Source: Clostridiales bacterium (GTDB lineage: Bacteria > Bacillota > Clostridia > Christensenellales > Aristaeellaceae). From it: DNA of 64,000 nt. The notes below the pieces were generated by a model. It did not search any database and had not been told where the DNA came from. It saw only the letters and a list, made by a program, of their open reading frames with translations. Positions 50,300 to 59,250 of the stretch are shown piece after piece (positions within the stretch are counted from its first letter, which is position 1; every line of letters starts with the position of its first letter). The stretch is taken from assembly GCA_004556395.1 (NCBI GenBank), contig SFHK01000013.1:1-64000 (forward strand), given 5' to 3'. The position numbers were made by a program, and so were the translations under genes.

Positions 50300-51322
50300 A
50301 TGAAGCGGTATATCGACCCCATTACCGGATATGAAATTCGGCAATATACCTTCGGCCCGGAGCGAAACGCCAAGCTGTACTTTACCAGCGAGAATTTCTC
50401 CCCGGACGACAAATTCTTTTATTTTAACAGGCAGTCGACCGAGGGAAAGCGGGACGGCGGCTGCTACCGCGCGAACGTGGAGACGGGCGAGCTGGAGCGC
50501 GTGACGGATGAAACGTACCGCGGCTTCGCGATGGACAGAGTGAAGAACCTCGGCTACACCTGCAAAAACGAGACGGAGGTGTACGCCGTCGATCTCACGA
50601 CTAATGAAAAGCGCAAGCTGGGCGACCTGCCCGCGGGCGGCAGCATCACGGGGCATCTGACGGCGGCCGACACCGGGCGTATCGCGTGCAGCTATCATCT
50701 GGCAAACAAAATCTACGCGCTGTGCGTTCTCGATCCCGGGAAGACGGAGGCGGAGGTCGTCTATCAGAGCGACTACCGGCTGGGGCACGCGCAGATCTGT
50801 CCGACGGACGAAAACCTGATCTTCTACATTCACGAAACGGAGGGCGACGCGTTCCAGCGCACGTGGATGTGCGACGTGAAGGAGCGCTACGTGCGGCCAT
50901 ACTACGTGGAGCATCCGAACGAGTGGATTACCCACGAGGTATGGGCGGCGGACGGCAGCGAGATGGCGTTTATGAAGCTGCCCGGGCGCGTGATGATCGG
51001 CGACAAGGACGGGCGGCACTTCGATCAGGCGGCGGAAAGCGAGCAGCTGCTGCATCCGTGTTTGAGCCGTGACCGCAGATGGATCTGCGCAGACCGGATC
51101 AGCTATCTCGGCGTGGATGTGCAGGAGGGCGTTGTGCTGATCGAGCGGGCGACGGGAAAGACGAAGCTGATTGCGACCACGGGCCGCTGCAAAACGGGCG
51201 CGGATCACCAGCATCCGTCGTTCAACCGCGCGGGCAATCAGATTCTGTTCTCGAACCCGAATGAAAACGGAATCGCGCAGGTGTGCGTGATCGACCTTGA
51301 TCAGGTTATGCGGGACTGGTGA
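50300..51322 (+). CDS. ogl: Oligogalacturonate lyase-like protein (PL22)
   Basis: Predicted 340 residues. Cytosolic seven-blade propeller that splits digalacturonate by beta-elimination. Family pattern: an N-terminal DPITGYEIRQYT, FYFNRQ, HAQICPTDENLIFYIHETEG, then ITHEVWAADGSEMAFMK and HQHPSFNRAGNQILFSNP; the His residues in these motifs match the metal/catalytic set. With GH105 and the transporter it defines pectin-oligomer breakdown. GGGAGAAG upstream; the operon appears to end here. Confidence 0.82.
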   Translation: MKRYIDPITGYEIRQYTFGPERNAKLYFTSENFSPDDKFFYFNRQSTEGKRDGGCYRANVETGELERVTDETYRGFAMDRVKNLGYTCKNETEVYAVDLTTNEKRKLGDLPAGGSITGHLTAADTGRIACSYHLANKIYALCVLDPGKTEAEVVYQSDYRLGHAQICPTDENLIFYIHETEGDAFQRTWMCDVKERYVRPYYVEHPNEWITHEVWAADGSEMAFMKLPGRVMIGDKDGRHFDQAAESEQLLHPCLSRDRRWICADRISYLGVDVQEGVVLIERATGKTKLIATTGRCKTGADHQHPSFNRAGNQILFSNPNENGIAQVCVIDLDQVMRDW

Positions 51323-51355
51323 GCGTTAATTGCCGGAGAAAATCGCGCGGCGCGA

Positions 51356-51385
51356 TTGACAAACGGCCGCGCTTTGTGGTATATT
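51356..51385 (+). promoter_or_regulatory. Promoter of the T-box leader
   Basis: TTGACA (51356-51361), 18-base spacer, TATATT (51380-51385) preceded by TGG (extended -10). Confidence 0.75.
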
Positions 51386-51391
51386 GAACGT

Positions 51392-51623
51392 AATTGCTGG
51401 GAAGGGAAGAAGTAGCCCGTTTTTTCTCCGAAAGAGATACGCCGGTTGGTGCGAGGCGGAAGGAGAGCGGCGGGGGAATACATCCCGGAGCAGGGCGGGC
51501 AAAGGGTTGTGTAGTCCGTCCCGGCTGCGCCCGTTACCGCGCACAGGAGGCCGGAAAGCGTTTTTCCGGCGAACGGAAGTGGTACAGCGTTCACGGCGCC
51601 TTCCCCAGCGGGAGGGCGCTTTT
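51392..51623 (+). promoter_or_regulatory. Tyrosine T-box riboswitch
   Basis: Leader of about 230 bases between promoter and ribosome site. Stem I starts near AAGTAGCCCG; its distal loop matches the conserved GGTTGGTGCGAG pattern (51444-51455), and the specifier loop on the 3' side reads GAATACATCC, giving UAC (51479-51481, Tyr). The T-box antiterminator sequence GGAAGTGGTACAGCG is at 51575-51589, followed by the terminator. Uncharged tRNA-Tyr would allow read-through into the aminotransferase and tyrS. Confidence 0.85.
51596..51623 (+). terminator. T-box terminator
   Basis: GCGCCTTCCC/GGGAGGGCGC (51596-51605 with 51610-51619, one G-T pair), 4-base loop, then TTTT. It competes with the antiterminator just upstream. 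Confidence 0.8.
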
Positions 51624-51653
51624 CATGTACGTCCGCAGAAGGAGGCGGGATTC

Positions 51654-52841
51654 ATGGAATTTTCTGAAAACCTGTTTGCAAAGCACATGTCGCCGATTAG
51701 CGGCAGCGCGATTCGAGACATCTTTCAGCTGCTGGGCAAGCCCGGGATGATTTCCTTCGCGGGCGGTAATCCCAGCAATCAGGCGCTGGAGCCGGAGGTC
51801 ATCGCGCCGATTGCCGAGGAGGTCATTCGCACCGTCGGCGCGCCCATCCTGCAATACGGCGCGACCGAGGGCTACGCGCCGCTGCGCGGGAGCATCCGCG
51901 CGTTTCTGAAGGAGGACGGCATTGACTGCGCGGAGGAAGAGATTCTGCCCACCGAGGGCTCGACGCAGGGCATGGATCTGCTTCTGAAAACGCTGATCGA
52001 TCCCGGCGACACGGTGCTGGTGGAGGATCCCACCTTCTTAGGCGCGCTTCAGGCGATTCGCACGTATCACGCGAACATCGTGCCCGTGCCGTCCGACGAG
52101 AAGGGGGTGATCCCGGAAGCTTTGGAGGACGCCATCAAGGCGCATCATCCCAAGCTGATCTACGTGATTCCCACCTTCCAGAATCCGACGGGCCTGACGC
52201 TGACAATCGAGCGCAGAAAGCGCATCGCGGAGCTGGCGGCGCAGTACGGCGTGATCGTCGCGGAGGACGACCCGTATCGCGACCTTCGCTATGCCGGAGA
52301 GGCCGTTCCCACGATCAAGAGCTTCGATAAGGAGGGCTGGGTCGTGTATCTGGCCAGCTTCTCCAAGCTGATTTCGCCCGGCATGCGCGTGGGCGCGATG
52401 GTGATTTCGCTTCCGAAGCTGATGCGCAAATGCGTGATCGGCAAGCAGTCCAGCGACCTGCACTGCCCGCTGATGACGCAGGCGATCGTGGACAGCTACC
52501 TACGAAAGGGGCTTCTGCGGCCGCACATCGAGCGCATCACCGCGGGCTATCGCGCACAGCTGAAGGCGATGCTGGACGGCTTCGTGGCTTTCCCGGCGGG
52601 CACGGCGCACACGTCGCCGGAGGGCGGCCTGTTCGTATGGGCGAGCCTGCCGGAGGATATGGACGCGCTCGCGCTTCTGAACAAGGCCATTGAGCGCGGT
52701 GTGGCCTATGTGCCCGGCACGCACTTCTACGCGAACGGCGGGCATGTGAACACCTTCCGCCTGAACTTCTCGAACAGCCCGGTGGAGAAGATCACCGAGG
52801 GCATGGAGAAGCTGGCGGCCGTTATGAACGAAAACCGGTAG
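51654..52841 (+). CDS. PLP aminotransferase (class I/II; 2-aminoadipate/aromatic type)
   Basis: Predicted 395 residues. Fold type I transaminase of the LysN/MocR-domain branch: SFAGGNPSNQALEP, QYGATEGYAPLRGSI, FQNPTG (176-180), EDDPYRDLRY, and the PLP Lys238 in SFSKLISPGMRVG, then SPEGGLFVWASLP. No DNA-binding domain. The tyrosine T-box and tyrS downstream suggest it makes or uses tyrosine or phenylalanine (from hydroxyphenylpyruvate or phenylpyruvate), though sequence alone cannot separate this from branched-chain or aminoadipate activity. The start at 51654 has AGGAGGCGG upstream; the frame upstream to 51384 is the leader. Confidence 0.85.
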   Translation: MEFSENLFAKHMSPISGSAIRDIFQLLGKPGMISFAGGNPSNQALEPEVIAPIAEEVIRTVGAPILQYGATEGYAPLRGSIRAFLKEDGIDCAEEEILPTEGSTQGMDLLLKTLIDPGDTVLVEDPTFLGALQAIRTYHANIVPVPSDEKGVIPEALEDAIKAHHPKLIYVIPTFQNPTGLTLTIERRKRIAELAAQYGVIVAEDDPYRDLRYAGEAVPTIKSFDKEGWVVYLASFSKLISPGMRVGAMVISLPKLMRKCVIGKQSSDLHCPLMTQAIVDSYLRKGLLRPHIERITAGYRAQLKAMLDGFVAFPAGTAHTSPEGGLFVWASLPEDMDALALLNKAIERGVAYVPGTHFYANGGHVNTFRLNFSNSPVEKITEGMEKLAAVMNENR

Positions 52842-52869
52842 CATACCGGAAGGGATAAGGAGAAGATCG

Positions 52870-54105
52870 ATGAAAAACGCACTTGACATTCTGCGCGAAC
52901 GCGGCTTTATTGCCCAGACGACCTATGAAGACGAGCTGAACAAGGCCTTTGAAAGCGGCCCTGTCACCTTCTACACCGGCTTCGATCCCACCGCGGACAG
53001 CCTGCACATCGGCCACTACATTCCGATTATGGCCATGGCGCACCTGCAGCGCGCCGGGCATCGTCCCATCGCTCTGATGGGCGGCGGCACCGCGATGATC
53101 GGCGACCCGTCCGGCAAGACCGACATGCGCAAGATGATGACGGTGGAAACGATTGACAACAACGTGAACCACATCAAAAAGCAGATGGCGCGCTTCCTCG
53201 ATTTCGACGAGAGCAAGCCGAACGCGGCCATTATCGTGAACAACGCCGACTGGCTGCGCAACCTGAACTACATGAGCTTCCTGCGCGACGTGGGCGCGCT
53301 GTTCTCCGTGAACCGCATGCTGACGGCGGAGTGCTACAAGCAGCGTCTGGAAAAGGGACTCACGTTCCTCGAGTTCAACTACATGCTGATGCAGTCCTAC
53401 GACTTCCTTCAGCTGTTTGAGAAGTACGGCTGCTCGCTGCAGACCGGAGGCGACGACCAGTGGAGCAACATGCTCTCCGGTGCCGACCTGATTCGCAGAA
53501 AGCTGGAAAAGCCCGCCTTCGCGCTGACGTTCAAGCTGCTGCTTACGCACGAGGGCAAGAAGATGGGCAAGACCGAGAAGGGCGCGCTGTGGCTCGACGC
53601 GGAAAAGACCAGCCCGTACGACTTCTACCAGTACTGGCGCAACGTGGACGACGCGGACGTGGAGAAGTGTCTGGCGCTTCTGACGTTCCTTCCGATGGAC
53701 GAGGTTCACAGGCTCGGCGCGCTGAAGGACAGCCAGATCAACGAGGCCAAGCGCGTGCTGGCCTACGAGGTGACCAAGCTGATTCACGGCGAAGAGGAAG
53801 CGAACAAGGCGCGCGAGGCGGCCGAGGCGCTGTTTGGCGGCGCGGGCGCGGCAGGCTCCGCTCCCACCACGGAGATCAGCGAGGAAGAGCTGGCCGAGGA
53901 AAACCGTCTGCTCGCGTGGGCGGCGAAGGTCGGTCTGTTCAAGTCCAACGGCGAAGCGCGCAAGGCCATGCAGCAGGGCGGCCTGTACGTCGGCGACGAC
54001 AAGGCGACCGACCCCGAGATGCGCATCACGAAGGAAATGCTGGAGGGCGGCCTGCTGATACGCCGCGGCAAGAAGGCGTATCATCTGCTCACGCTGAAGA
54101 AGTAA
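52870..54105 (+). CDS. tyrS: Tyrosyl-tRNA synthetase
   Basis: Predicted 411 residues. Charges tRNA-Tyr. Class I signature LHIGHY (45-50), GDPSGKT (79-84 region), the tyrosine-site DQWSN pattern GGDDQWSNM, and KMGKT (231-235) in the KMSKS position. C-terminal S4-type RNA-binding domain (about 340-411). Downstream of the aminotransferase by 28 bases, under the Tyr T-box. yigZ starts at the base after its stop. Confidence 0.96.
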   Translation: MKNALDILRERGFIAQTTYEDELNKAFESGPVTFYTGFDPTADSLHIGHYIPIMAMAHLQRAGHRPIALMGGGTAMIGDPSGKTDMRKMMTVETIDNNVNHIKKQMARFLDFDESKPNAAIIVNNADWLRNLNYMSFLRDVGALFSVNRMLTAECYKQRLEKGLTFLEFNYMLMQSYDFLQLFEKYGCSLQTGGDDQWSNMLSGADLIRRKLEKPAFALTFKLLLTHEGKKMGKTEKGALWLDAEKTSPYDFYQYWRNVDDADVEKCLALLTFLPMDEVHRLGALKDSQINEAKRVLAYEVTKLIHGEEEANKAREAAEALFGGAGAAGSAPTTEISEEELAEENRLLAWAAKVGLFKSNGEARKAMQQGGLYVGDDKATDPEMRITKEMLEGGLLIRRGKKAYHLLTLKK

Positions 54106-54741
54106 ATGACGCTCAAGCCCTATAAAACGCTGCTTACGCGGGCAAGCGACGAATTCATCATCAATAAGTCCCGCTTTATCGGCTATGGAGCTCCGGCGGC
54201 TTCCGAGGAGGAAGCGCTGGGGTTTCTCGCCGACGTGCGAAGCGCCCATAAGGACGCTTCGCATCATTGCTATGCGTACATCATCGGCGCGAACATGGGC
54301 GTGATGCGCTATTCGGACGACGGCGAGCCGGGCGGAACGGCGGGCATGCCGATCATCGAGGTAATGAAGGCGCGGCAGATAACGAACGCCTGCGTTGTCG
54401 TCGTTCGCTATTTCGGCGGCGTGCTGCTGGGCGCGGGCGGGCTTACGCGCGCGTATTCGCAGGGTGCGGCGACGGCGATCAATGCTGCGGGCGTGGGCGA
54501 GGTGTCGCCGACGCGCAGGTACCTGATGGAGGTGCCGTATCCGATGCTCGGGCGCGTAGAATATCTTTTGAAGAGTTTGCCGGTGATCGTCGAGGACAAG
54601 CAGTTTTCCGACGCGATTGTGATGACGCTGATCGTGCGCGCGCGCGACGACGAAGCGTTCCTTTCGGCGGTGACGAGCGGAACAGACGGACGGATCGAAC
54701 CGATTTTTATGGAAGAGATGTATAAGGCATGGACAGAGTGA
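54106..54741 (+). CDS. yigZ: YigZ/IMPACT family protein
   Basis: Predicted 211 residues. UPF0029 family: N-terminal domain with INKSRFIGYGAPAASEEEA, HKDASHHCYAYI, DDGEPGGTAGMPI and VVVRYFGGVLLGAGGLTRAY, C-terminal DUF1949 domain. Cellular role unclear; ribosome or RNA contact suggested in relatives. The ATG directly follows the tyrS TAA, so it relies on translation of tyrS. Overlaps the next gene by 13 bases. Confidence 0.9.
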   Translation: MTLKPYKTLLTRASDEFIINKSRFIGYGAPAASEEEALGFLADVRSAHKDASHHCYAYIIGANMGVMRYSDDGEPGGTAGMPIIEVMKARQITNACVVVVRYFGGVLLGAGGLTRAYSQGAATAINAAGVGEVSPTRRYLMEVPYPMLGRVEYLLKSLPVIVEDKQFSDAIVMTLIVRARDDEAFLSAVTSGTDGRIEPIFMEEMYKAWTE

Positions 54742-55904
54742 ATGGAAAGCGATTGATCGCGTATACCGCATGCGTGTTTCTGGGCATGTGGCTGATGGCT
54801 TCGATACACGCGGCGATGGGCGGGCTTCAGACGTCGATGATCGACGCGTATTCCCTGAGCGACTCCGGGAAGGGCGTTCCAAGCGGCACGCTGACGCTGT
54901 TCAGCGTGATCGCCTATTTCGCCGTGCTTCTGCTGATTGGGCGCGTGCACAAGGCGGTCATGCTGCTGGCGGGCGCGGTAATTGCGGCGATTGGCCTGCT
55001 GCCGATTCATTTTGACCTTCCATACAGCCTGTTTCTCGCCGTGCTGGCGGCCGTGGGCGCGGGCGTGGGCATAACGGACGCGCTGGCGTCTTCAAGCGTC
55101 AACGATCTGTACACCGGCCCCGCGGGCGCGCGCGTGATGTGCGCGCTGCATGCGACATATGGACTGGCAGGGTTCGTGATGCCGTTTCTCGTCCGCGCGA
55201 TGACGGGCGCGGGCGTAAGCTGGCGAAGCGTGTTCATGACGCTGGGCTTCGGCGAGCTGTTCGCCTCGGCGGCCATTCTCGCTGTGACGCGGGGACACGC
55301 GCGGGAGCTGGAAGGAAGCGCGGAGGTTCGGCCGGTATCGGCTTCGGACGTGAAGCGCTATTTCGGCAACCGCAGGCTGGTCGGCTTCTCGGTCGTGATG
55401 TTCATGGTCGGGCTGTATCTGAACGGCGTGCTCGTCTGGACGCCGCGCTACATGGAGCTTGGGCTTGAAAGCGGCTTAAGCGCGTTCGTGCTTCCGGCGG
55501 TCTATCTGGGGCTGACGACCTCAAGGCTTCTGATGGCGTTTGTGCGCGTGCCGATGATGAAGTACATGCGCGCGACGCAGCCGCTGGGCGGCGTGTGTCT
55601 GGCGGTCGCCGTGCTTTCGGGCTCGCCGGTCGTTTCGCTGGTTATGATCTTCCTCGGCGTATTCGCAATAGGCCCCGTGATTCCGTTCACGCTGAACCTT
55701 GCCGGGCGCGAGGACGAGAAGAAGCGCTTCATGATTACCATCGTCGCCATGCTGATCATGATGGCGGGGCAGACGGTGTACGCGCCGATTTACGGCAAGG
55801 CCGAGAGCGTTTTCGGCGCAAGGAACGCGCTTCTGCTGACGGCGGGCGTGCAGCTGCTGACCGGCGTGGCTGCGGCGCTTGTGCCGGGAGAGAGAAAGAA
55901 ATGA
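54729..55904 (+). CDS. MFS transporter
   Basis: Predicted 391 residues with 12 membrane helices, evident as repeated hydrophobic stretches (AYTACVFLGMWLMASIHAAM, VMLLAGAVIAAIGLLPIHF and so on), in two six-helix halves with a short charged loop at about 195-215. Substrate unknown. Packed into the small-enzyme run: overlaps yigZ by 13 bases and the next gene by ATGA. Confidence 0.85.
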   Translation: MDRVNGKRLIAYTACVFLGMWLMASIHAAMGGLQTSMIDAYSLSDSGKGVPSGTLTLFSVIAYFAVLLLIGRVHKAVMLLAGAVIAAIGLLPIHFDLPYSLFLAVLAAVGAGVGITDALASSSVNDLYTGPAGARVMCALHATYGLAGFVMPFLVRAMTGAGVSWRSVFMTLGFGELFASAAILAVTRGHARELEGSAEVRPVSASDVKRYFGNRRLVGFSVVMFMVGLYLNGVLVWTPRYMELGLESGLSAFVLPAVYLGLTTSRLLMAFVRVPMMKYMRATQPLGGVCLAVAVLSGSPVVSLVMIFLGVFAIGPVIPFTLNLAGREDEKKRFMITIVAMLIMMAGQTVYAPIYGKAESVFGARNALLLTAGVQLLTGVAAALVPGERKK

Positions 55905-56797
55905 TTGCGTCGACTGTGCCGGAAAAGGTAAAGGACATGACGGCCGCGCGCTACCTTTCGCGCGCGTGGCCGCTTTTGCCGTCTCATGCCGTTCGCGACG
56001 CGTTTTCAAAGAAGGACGTGAAGGTGAACGGCGCGCGGGTGCTGCCGGACGCGCCGGTGCGCGGGGGCGACCGGATGGAGGTGTATCTGCCCGCGAAGCT
56101 GGAACCCGCGAAGCTGGACGTGCTGTATGAGGACGAGCGTCTGATTGCGTTTTTGAAGCCCGTCGGGCTTCCGGCGGACGTGGATCAGGATGGAATCGGC
56201 GAGGATACCGTGAAGACGCGGCTTGTTCGACATTGCGCATCCGCGCGTCCGGTTCACCGGCTGGATACCGGCACGGGCGGCGTGATGCTGGCGGCAAAGA
56301 CGGATGAGGGCGAGGAAGCGCTGCGCGCCGCGTTCGCCGGGCACCGCATCGAGAAGCATTACCGCGCGCTGGCGCTGGGCAGGCTTCCCAAGAAGAGCGA
56401 GACGCTGAAGGCGTATCTTCTGAAGAACGCAAAGGACGCGCGCGCGAGGGTGGTGGACAACCCGCTTCCCGGCGCGCTGCCCATTGAAACGCGCTATGAG
56501 GCGCTGCGCACGCGAACGGCGGCGGGGCTTGTGCTTTCCGAGCTGGACGTGGTGATTCCCACCGGGCGCACACATCAGATTCGCGCGCACCTGAGCCATA
56601 TCGGCCATCCGCTGGTGGGCGACGACAAATACGGAGACCGCGGCGCCAACCGGAAGCTCTCGGCGGCGGGCATATGCCTGTGGTGCCGTTCGCTGGAAAT
56701 ACAGGATGAGAAGAATTTCCCGGAGCATGCCGGGCGGCGCTTCTGCGCCGACGCGCCGAGGTGGCGCGTGCATGCCCTGAACGGAGAAGACGAATGA
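55901..56797 (+). CDS. RluA-family pseudouridine synthase
   Basis: Predicted 298 residues. S4-like N-terminus (about 15-60: AARYLSRAWPLLPSHAVRDAF, KDVKVNGARV) and the catalytic domain with RPVHRLDTGTGG (catalytic Asp122), RIEKHYRALALG, IPTGRTHQIRAHLSHIGHPLVGD. Converts uridine in rRNA or tRNA; the RluC/RluD-like group, but the exact site cannot be given. Start 55901 overlaps the MFS stop; no other start fits. Confidence 0.88.
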   Translation: MIASTVPEKVKDMTAARYLSRAWPLLPSHAVRDAFSKKDVKVNGARVLPDAPVRGGDRMEVYLPAKLEPAKLDVLYEDERLIAFLKPVGLPADVDQDGIGEDTVKTRLVRHCASARPVHRLDTGTGGVMLAAKTDEGEEALRAAFAGHRIEKHYRALALGRLPKKSETLKAYLLKNAKDARARVVDNPLPGALPIETRYEALRTRTAAGLVLSELDVVIPTGRTHQIRAHLSHIGHPLVGDDKYGDRGANRKLSAAGICLWCRSLEIQDEKNFPEHAGRRFCADAPRWRVHALNGEDE

Positions 56798-57615
56798 ACG
56801 TAAAGCTGATCTGTACGGACATAGACGGAACGCTCTATGCCGAAGGCTGTGTGCCGGAAAAGAACCTGCTGGCGCTGCGGGCCTGCGCGGCGCGGGGCAT
56901 TCGCGTGGCGCTGGTCAGTGGGCGGAACAACGGCTTCCTGTGCCGCCTGTCAAGGGAGATGGGCGTTCCCTGCGCGATTGCGTCGGCGAACGGCTCGCGC
57001 ATCGAGGCCTCGCCGGACGGGCCGTGCGTGTGGGAGCGCACGTTCGGAGAGGAAGAGGGGCGGGAGCTTTTTGACAGGCTGTACGGCCTGAACGTGAACT
57101 TCGAGGTATACACGCGCGAGGGCAGCTTTGTGGTTCGCGCCGAAAAGATGCCCGGCCGCCACAGGGAAGGGCTGAAGCGGAATGTCGCTCACGGTGACGC
57201 TGAGGTGATCTTTGACGAGGAAAGGGCGCGTCAGGACGCGGCGGCGCGCGCTTATAAATTTGTGGTGTTCTCCGAATCCGAGCAGGAAATCGCGCGCGTC
57301 CGCGAAGCCTTGGACGCGGCGGGCGTGGAGCATTGCTCGTCCGGCTCGAAGAATGTGGAGGTCATGCCGGAGGGCGCAGGCAAGGGAAACGCCGTGCGGG
57401 CGATTGCGGAATACTTCGGGATCGATCCTGCCGACGTGATGGCGTTTGGCGACTATACCAACGATCTGCCCATGCTCAGAGCCGCCGGTCATCCGGTGGC
57501 GATGGAGAACGGCGTGCAGGCGCTCAAGGACATTGCCGAGATCGTCGCGCCCGTGAACCGGGACGGCGGGCTGGGCGAGGTGCTGTTCCGGTACGTGCTG
57601 GAGGAAGATATATGA
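56794..57615 (+). CDS. Cof-type HAD phosphatase (first of tandem pair)
   Basis: Predicted 273 residues. HAD IIB: motif I CTDIDGTLY (about 7-15), motif II VSGRNN, motif III Lys in EGAGKGNAV, motif IV FGDYTNDLPML. Acts on sugar phosphates or flavin-like substrates in relatives; substrate here unknown. Overlaps the next gene by ATGA; the two are diverged paralogues in tandem. Confidence 0.88.
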   Translation: MNVKLICTDIDGTLYAEGCVPEKNLLALRACAARGIRVALVSGRNNGFLCRLSREMGVPCAIASANGSRIEASPDGPCVWERTFGEEEGRELFDRLYGLNVNFEVYTREGSFVVRAEKMPGRHREGLKRNVAHGDAEVIFDEERARQDAAARAYKFVVFSESEQEIARVREALDAAGVEHCSSGSKNVEVMPEGAGKGNAVRAIAEYFGIDPADVMAFGDYTNDLPMLRAAGHPVAMENGVQALKDIAEIVAPVNRDGGLGEVLFRYVLEEDI

Positions 57616-58439
57616 ATATACGAATGATCGTTTCGGATATTGACGGCACGCTAATTCCCGGCGGCGGAACGCTGTCGGAACGTACGAAGCGCGTGCTGAA
57701 GGCCTGCGAGGAAAAGGGCGTTTACGTGGTGCTCGCCAGCGGCCGCACGTTCTACGGCGCGCGCGGCGTATCGCTCGAAGCCGGTCTGCGCGGCCCGGTG
57801 ATTTCCGCCAACGGCGGGCGCGCGGATCTGTCGCCCGAGGGCGGCGTGATCTTTGAGGACACGCTGGACGAAGAGAGTTCCCTGCGAATCTATCGCGCGC
57901 TGAGGGACGCGGGCTGCTTCATGACCAGCTATGTGGGCACGAAGATTTATGCGCTGGAGGAGACGAACGGGTTCGGCTCGAAGTGTGCGCAGACCAGCGA
58001 GATTCGAAAGGGCGGCGATCACATCGTCGTAAACGACGAGGCGCGGTTCCTGCGCGAGGGCACGGTGCGCCCGTACAAGTACGAAGCATACTCCGATGAT
58101 ACGGCGCTGATCGACCGTCTGCGCGAAAAATTCCTCTCGTGGGGGCTTTCGGTATCGAGCGCGTTCCCGTACAATCTGGAGATTCTGGCGCCGGGCGGCG
58201 GCAAGGGGCGCGCGGTGGAAGCGCTGGCGGCGCACTTTGGCATTGATCGAAGCGAGATCATGGCGTTCGGCGACGGCTCCAACGATCTTACGATGCTGAG
58301 GGCGGTCGGCTGGCCGGTGGCGATGGCCAACGGCGTGCAGGTGCTGAAGGACGCAGCGTGGAAAATCGCGCCCGACTGCCGGGACGACGGCGAAGCGCGC
58401 GTGCTCGCGGAATACGTACTTGGGGAGAAGACAGAATGA
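57612..58439 (+). CDS. Cof-type HAD phosphatase (second of tandem pair)
   Basis: Predicted 275 residues. VSDIDGTLIPGG (motif I), LASGRTFYGAR (II), PGGGKGRAVEALA (III) and FGDGSNDLTMLR (IV). Same layout as the preceding gene but with about one third or less identical residues by eye, so an old duplication. Overlaps both neighbours by ATGA. Confidence 0.88.
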   Translation: MNIRMIVSDIDGTLIPGGGTLSERTKRVLKACEEKGVYVVLASGRTFYGARGVSLEAGLRGPVISANGGRADLSPEGGVIFEDTLDEESSLRIYRALRDAGCFMTSYVGTKIYALEETNGFGSKCAQTSEIRKGGDHIVVNDEARFLREGTVRPYKYEAYSDDTALIDRLREKFLSWGLSVSSAFPYNLEILAPGGGKGRAVEALAAHFGIDRSEIMAFGDGSNDLTMLRAVGWPVAMANGVQVLKDAAWKIAPDCRDDGEARVLAEYVLGEKTE

Positions 58440-58954
58440 ACATTGTGCTGGTGGAGCCGGAGATTCCGCAGAATACGGGCAACATCGCGCGCACCTGCGC
58501 GGCGACGGGCGCGAAGCTGCATCTGATCAGGCCGCTGGGCTTCGTGCTGGACGACAAGCACCTGAAGCGCGCCGGGCTCGACTACTGGAACCTGATGCAG
58601 TATGCCGTTTACGAAAACTGGCAAGACTTTCTTTCGAAGAACCCGGGCGCGAACCTGTACTACGCGTCGACGAAAGCGCCGCGCGCGTACACGGAGGTTT
58701 CCTATCAGTCAGACGACTATCTGGTGTTCGGCAGGGAAACGCGCGGGCTGGACGAAGCGCTTTTACAGGCGAACTACGCGCGCTGCGTGCGCATTCCGAT
58801 GCGGGCCGAGGCGCGCAGCCTGAATCTGGCGAACTCCGTGGCGATCGTGCTGTATGAAGCGCTGCGGCAGCAGGATTTCCCCGGGCTTTCCGAAGCCGGA
58901 AGGCTGCACAGCCTGCCCACGCCGGAGGAGAAGGAATGGAGGGACTATCTGTGA
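58436..58954 (+). CDS. trmL: tRNA (cytidine/uridine-34-2'-O)-methyltransferase TrmL
   Basis: Predicted 172 residues. SPOUT-fold enzyme that methylates the wobble ribose of tRNA-Leu. Family pattern: MNIVLVEPEIPQNTGNIARTCA, LHLIRPLGFVLDDKHLKRAGLDYW, VFGRETRGLDEALL, RIPMRAEARSLNLANSVAIVLYE. Overlaps the HAD gene by 4 bases; last gene of the run from the T-box leader. Confidence 0.93.
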   Translation: MNIVLVEPEIPQNTGNIARTCAATGAKLHLIRPLGFVLDDKHLKRAGLDYWNLMQYAVYENWQDFLSKNPGANLYYASTKAPRAYTEVSYQSDDYLVFGRETRGLDEALLQANYARCVRIPMRAEARSLNLANSVAIVLYEALRQQDFPGLSEAGRLHSLPTPEEKEWRDYL

Positions 58955-58955
58955 T

Positions 58956-58984
58956 TGCAAACGGCGCGCGGATATGATACAATA
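58956..58984 (+). promoter_or_regulatory. Promoter before the small membrane protein/UDG operon
   Basis: TTGCAA (58956-58961), 17-base spacer, TACAAT (58979-58984), with TG one base before the -10. Confidence 0.7.
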
Positions 58985-59018
58985 AGGTGGAAGAAACCTG
59001 CGAAGGAGATGAACGGGC

Positions 59019-59237
59019 ATGGCAAAGGTGATTACGAAAAGGGAGTACCGCAGGCGCAGAATTCGCTTTCAGGTCGCGGCGGGACTGTACGATTTCCTCG
59101 CGACCATGCTGGCGTTCGTCGTCATCGTGTTCTGCGTATATCTGCTCACGGCGCTGTACCGCTGGGTCGCCGCGGACATTCCGGTCACGTTCAAGGTGTT
59201 CTTTGACATCGTTGAAAAAGCGCTGCGCATGAACTGA
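59019..59237 (+). CDS. Small single-span membrane protein
   Basis: Predicted 72 residues. Very basic N-terminus (KVITKREYRRRRIRF), one membrane helix (about 24-47: DFLATMLAFVVIVFCVYLL), short extracytosolic tail. The positive-inside rule puts the Arg-rich end in the cytosol. No family recognised. Own promoter and ribosome site GAAGGAGAT; the UDG gene starts 13 bases later, so they share a transcript. Confidence 0.7.
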   Translation: MAKVITKREYRRRRIRFQVAAGLYDFLATMLAFVVIVFCVYLLTALYRWVAADIPVTFKVFFDIVEKALRMN

Positions 59238-59250
59238 GGAGGGGAACGCC

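Noticed and set aside
51384..51653. N-terminal extension of the aminotransferase by 90 residues
   Set aside because: This stretch is the T-box leader with specifier, antiterminator and terminator; the ribosome site AGGAGGCGG precedes 51654.
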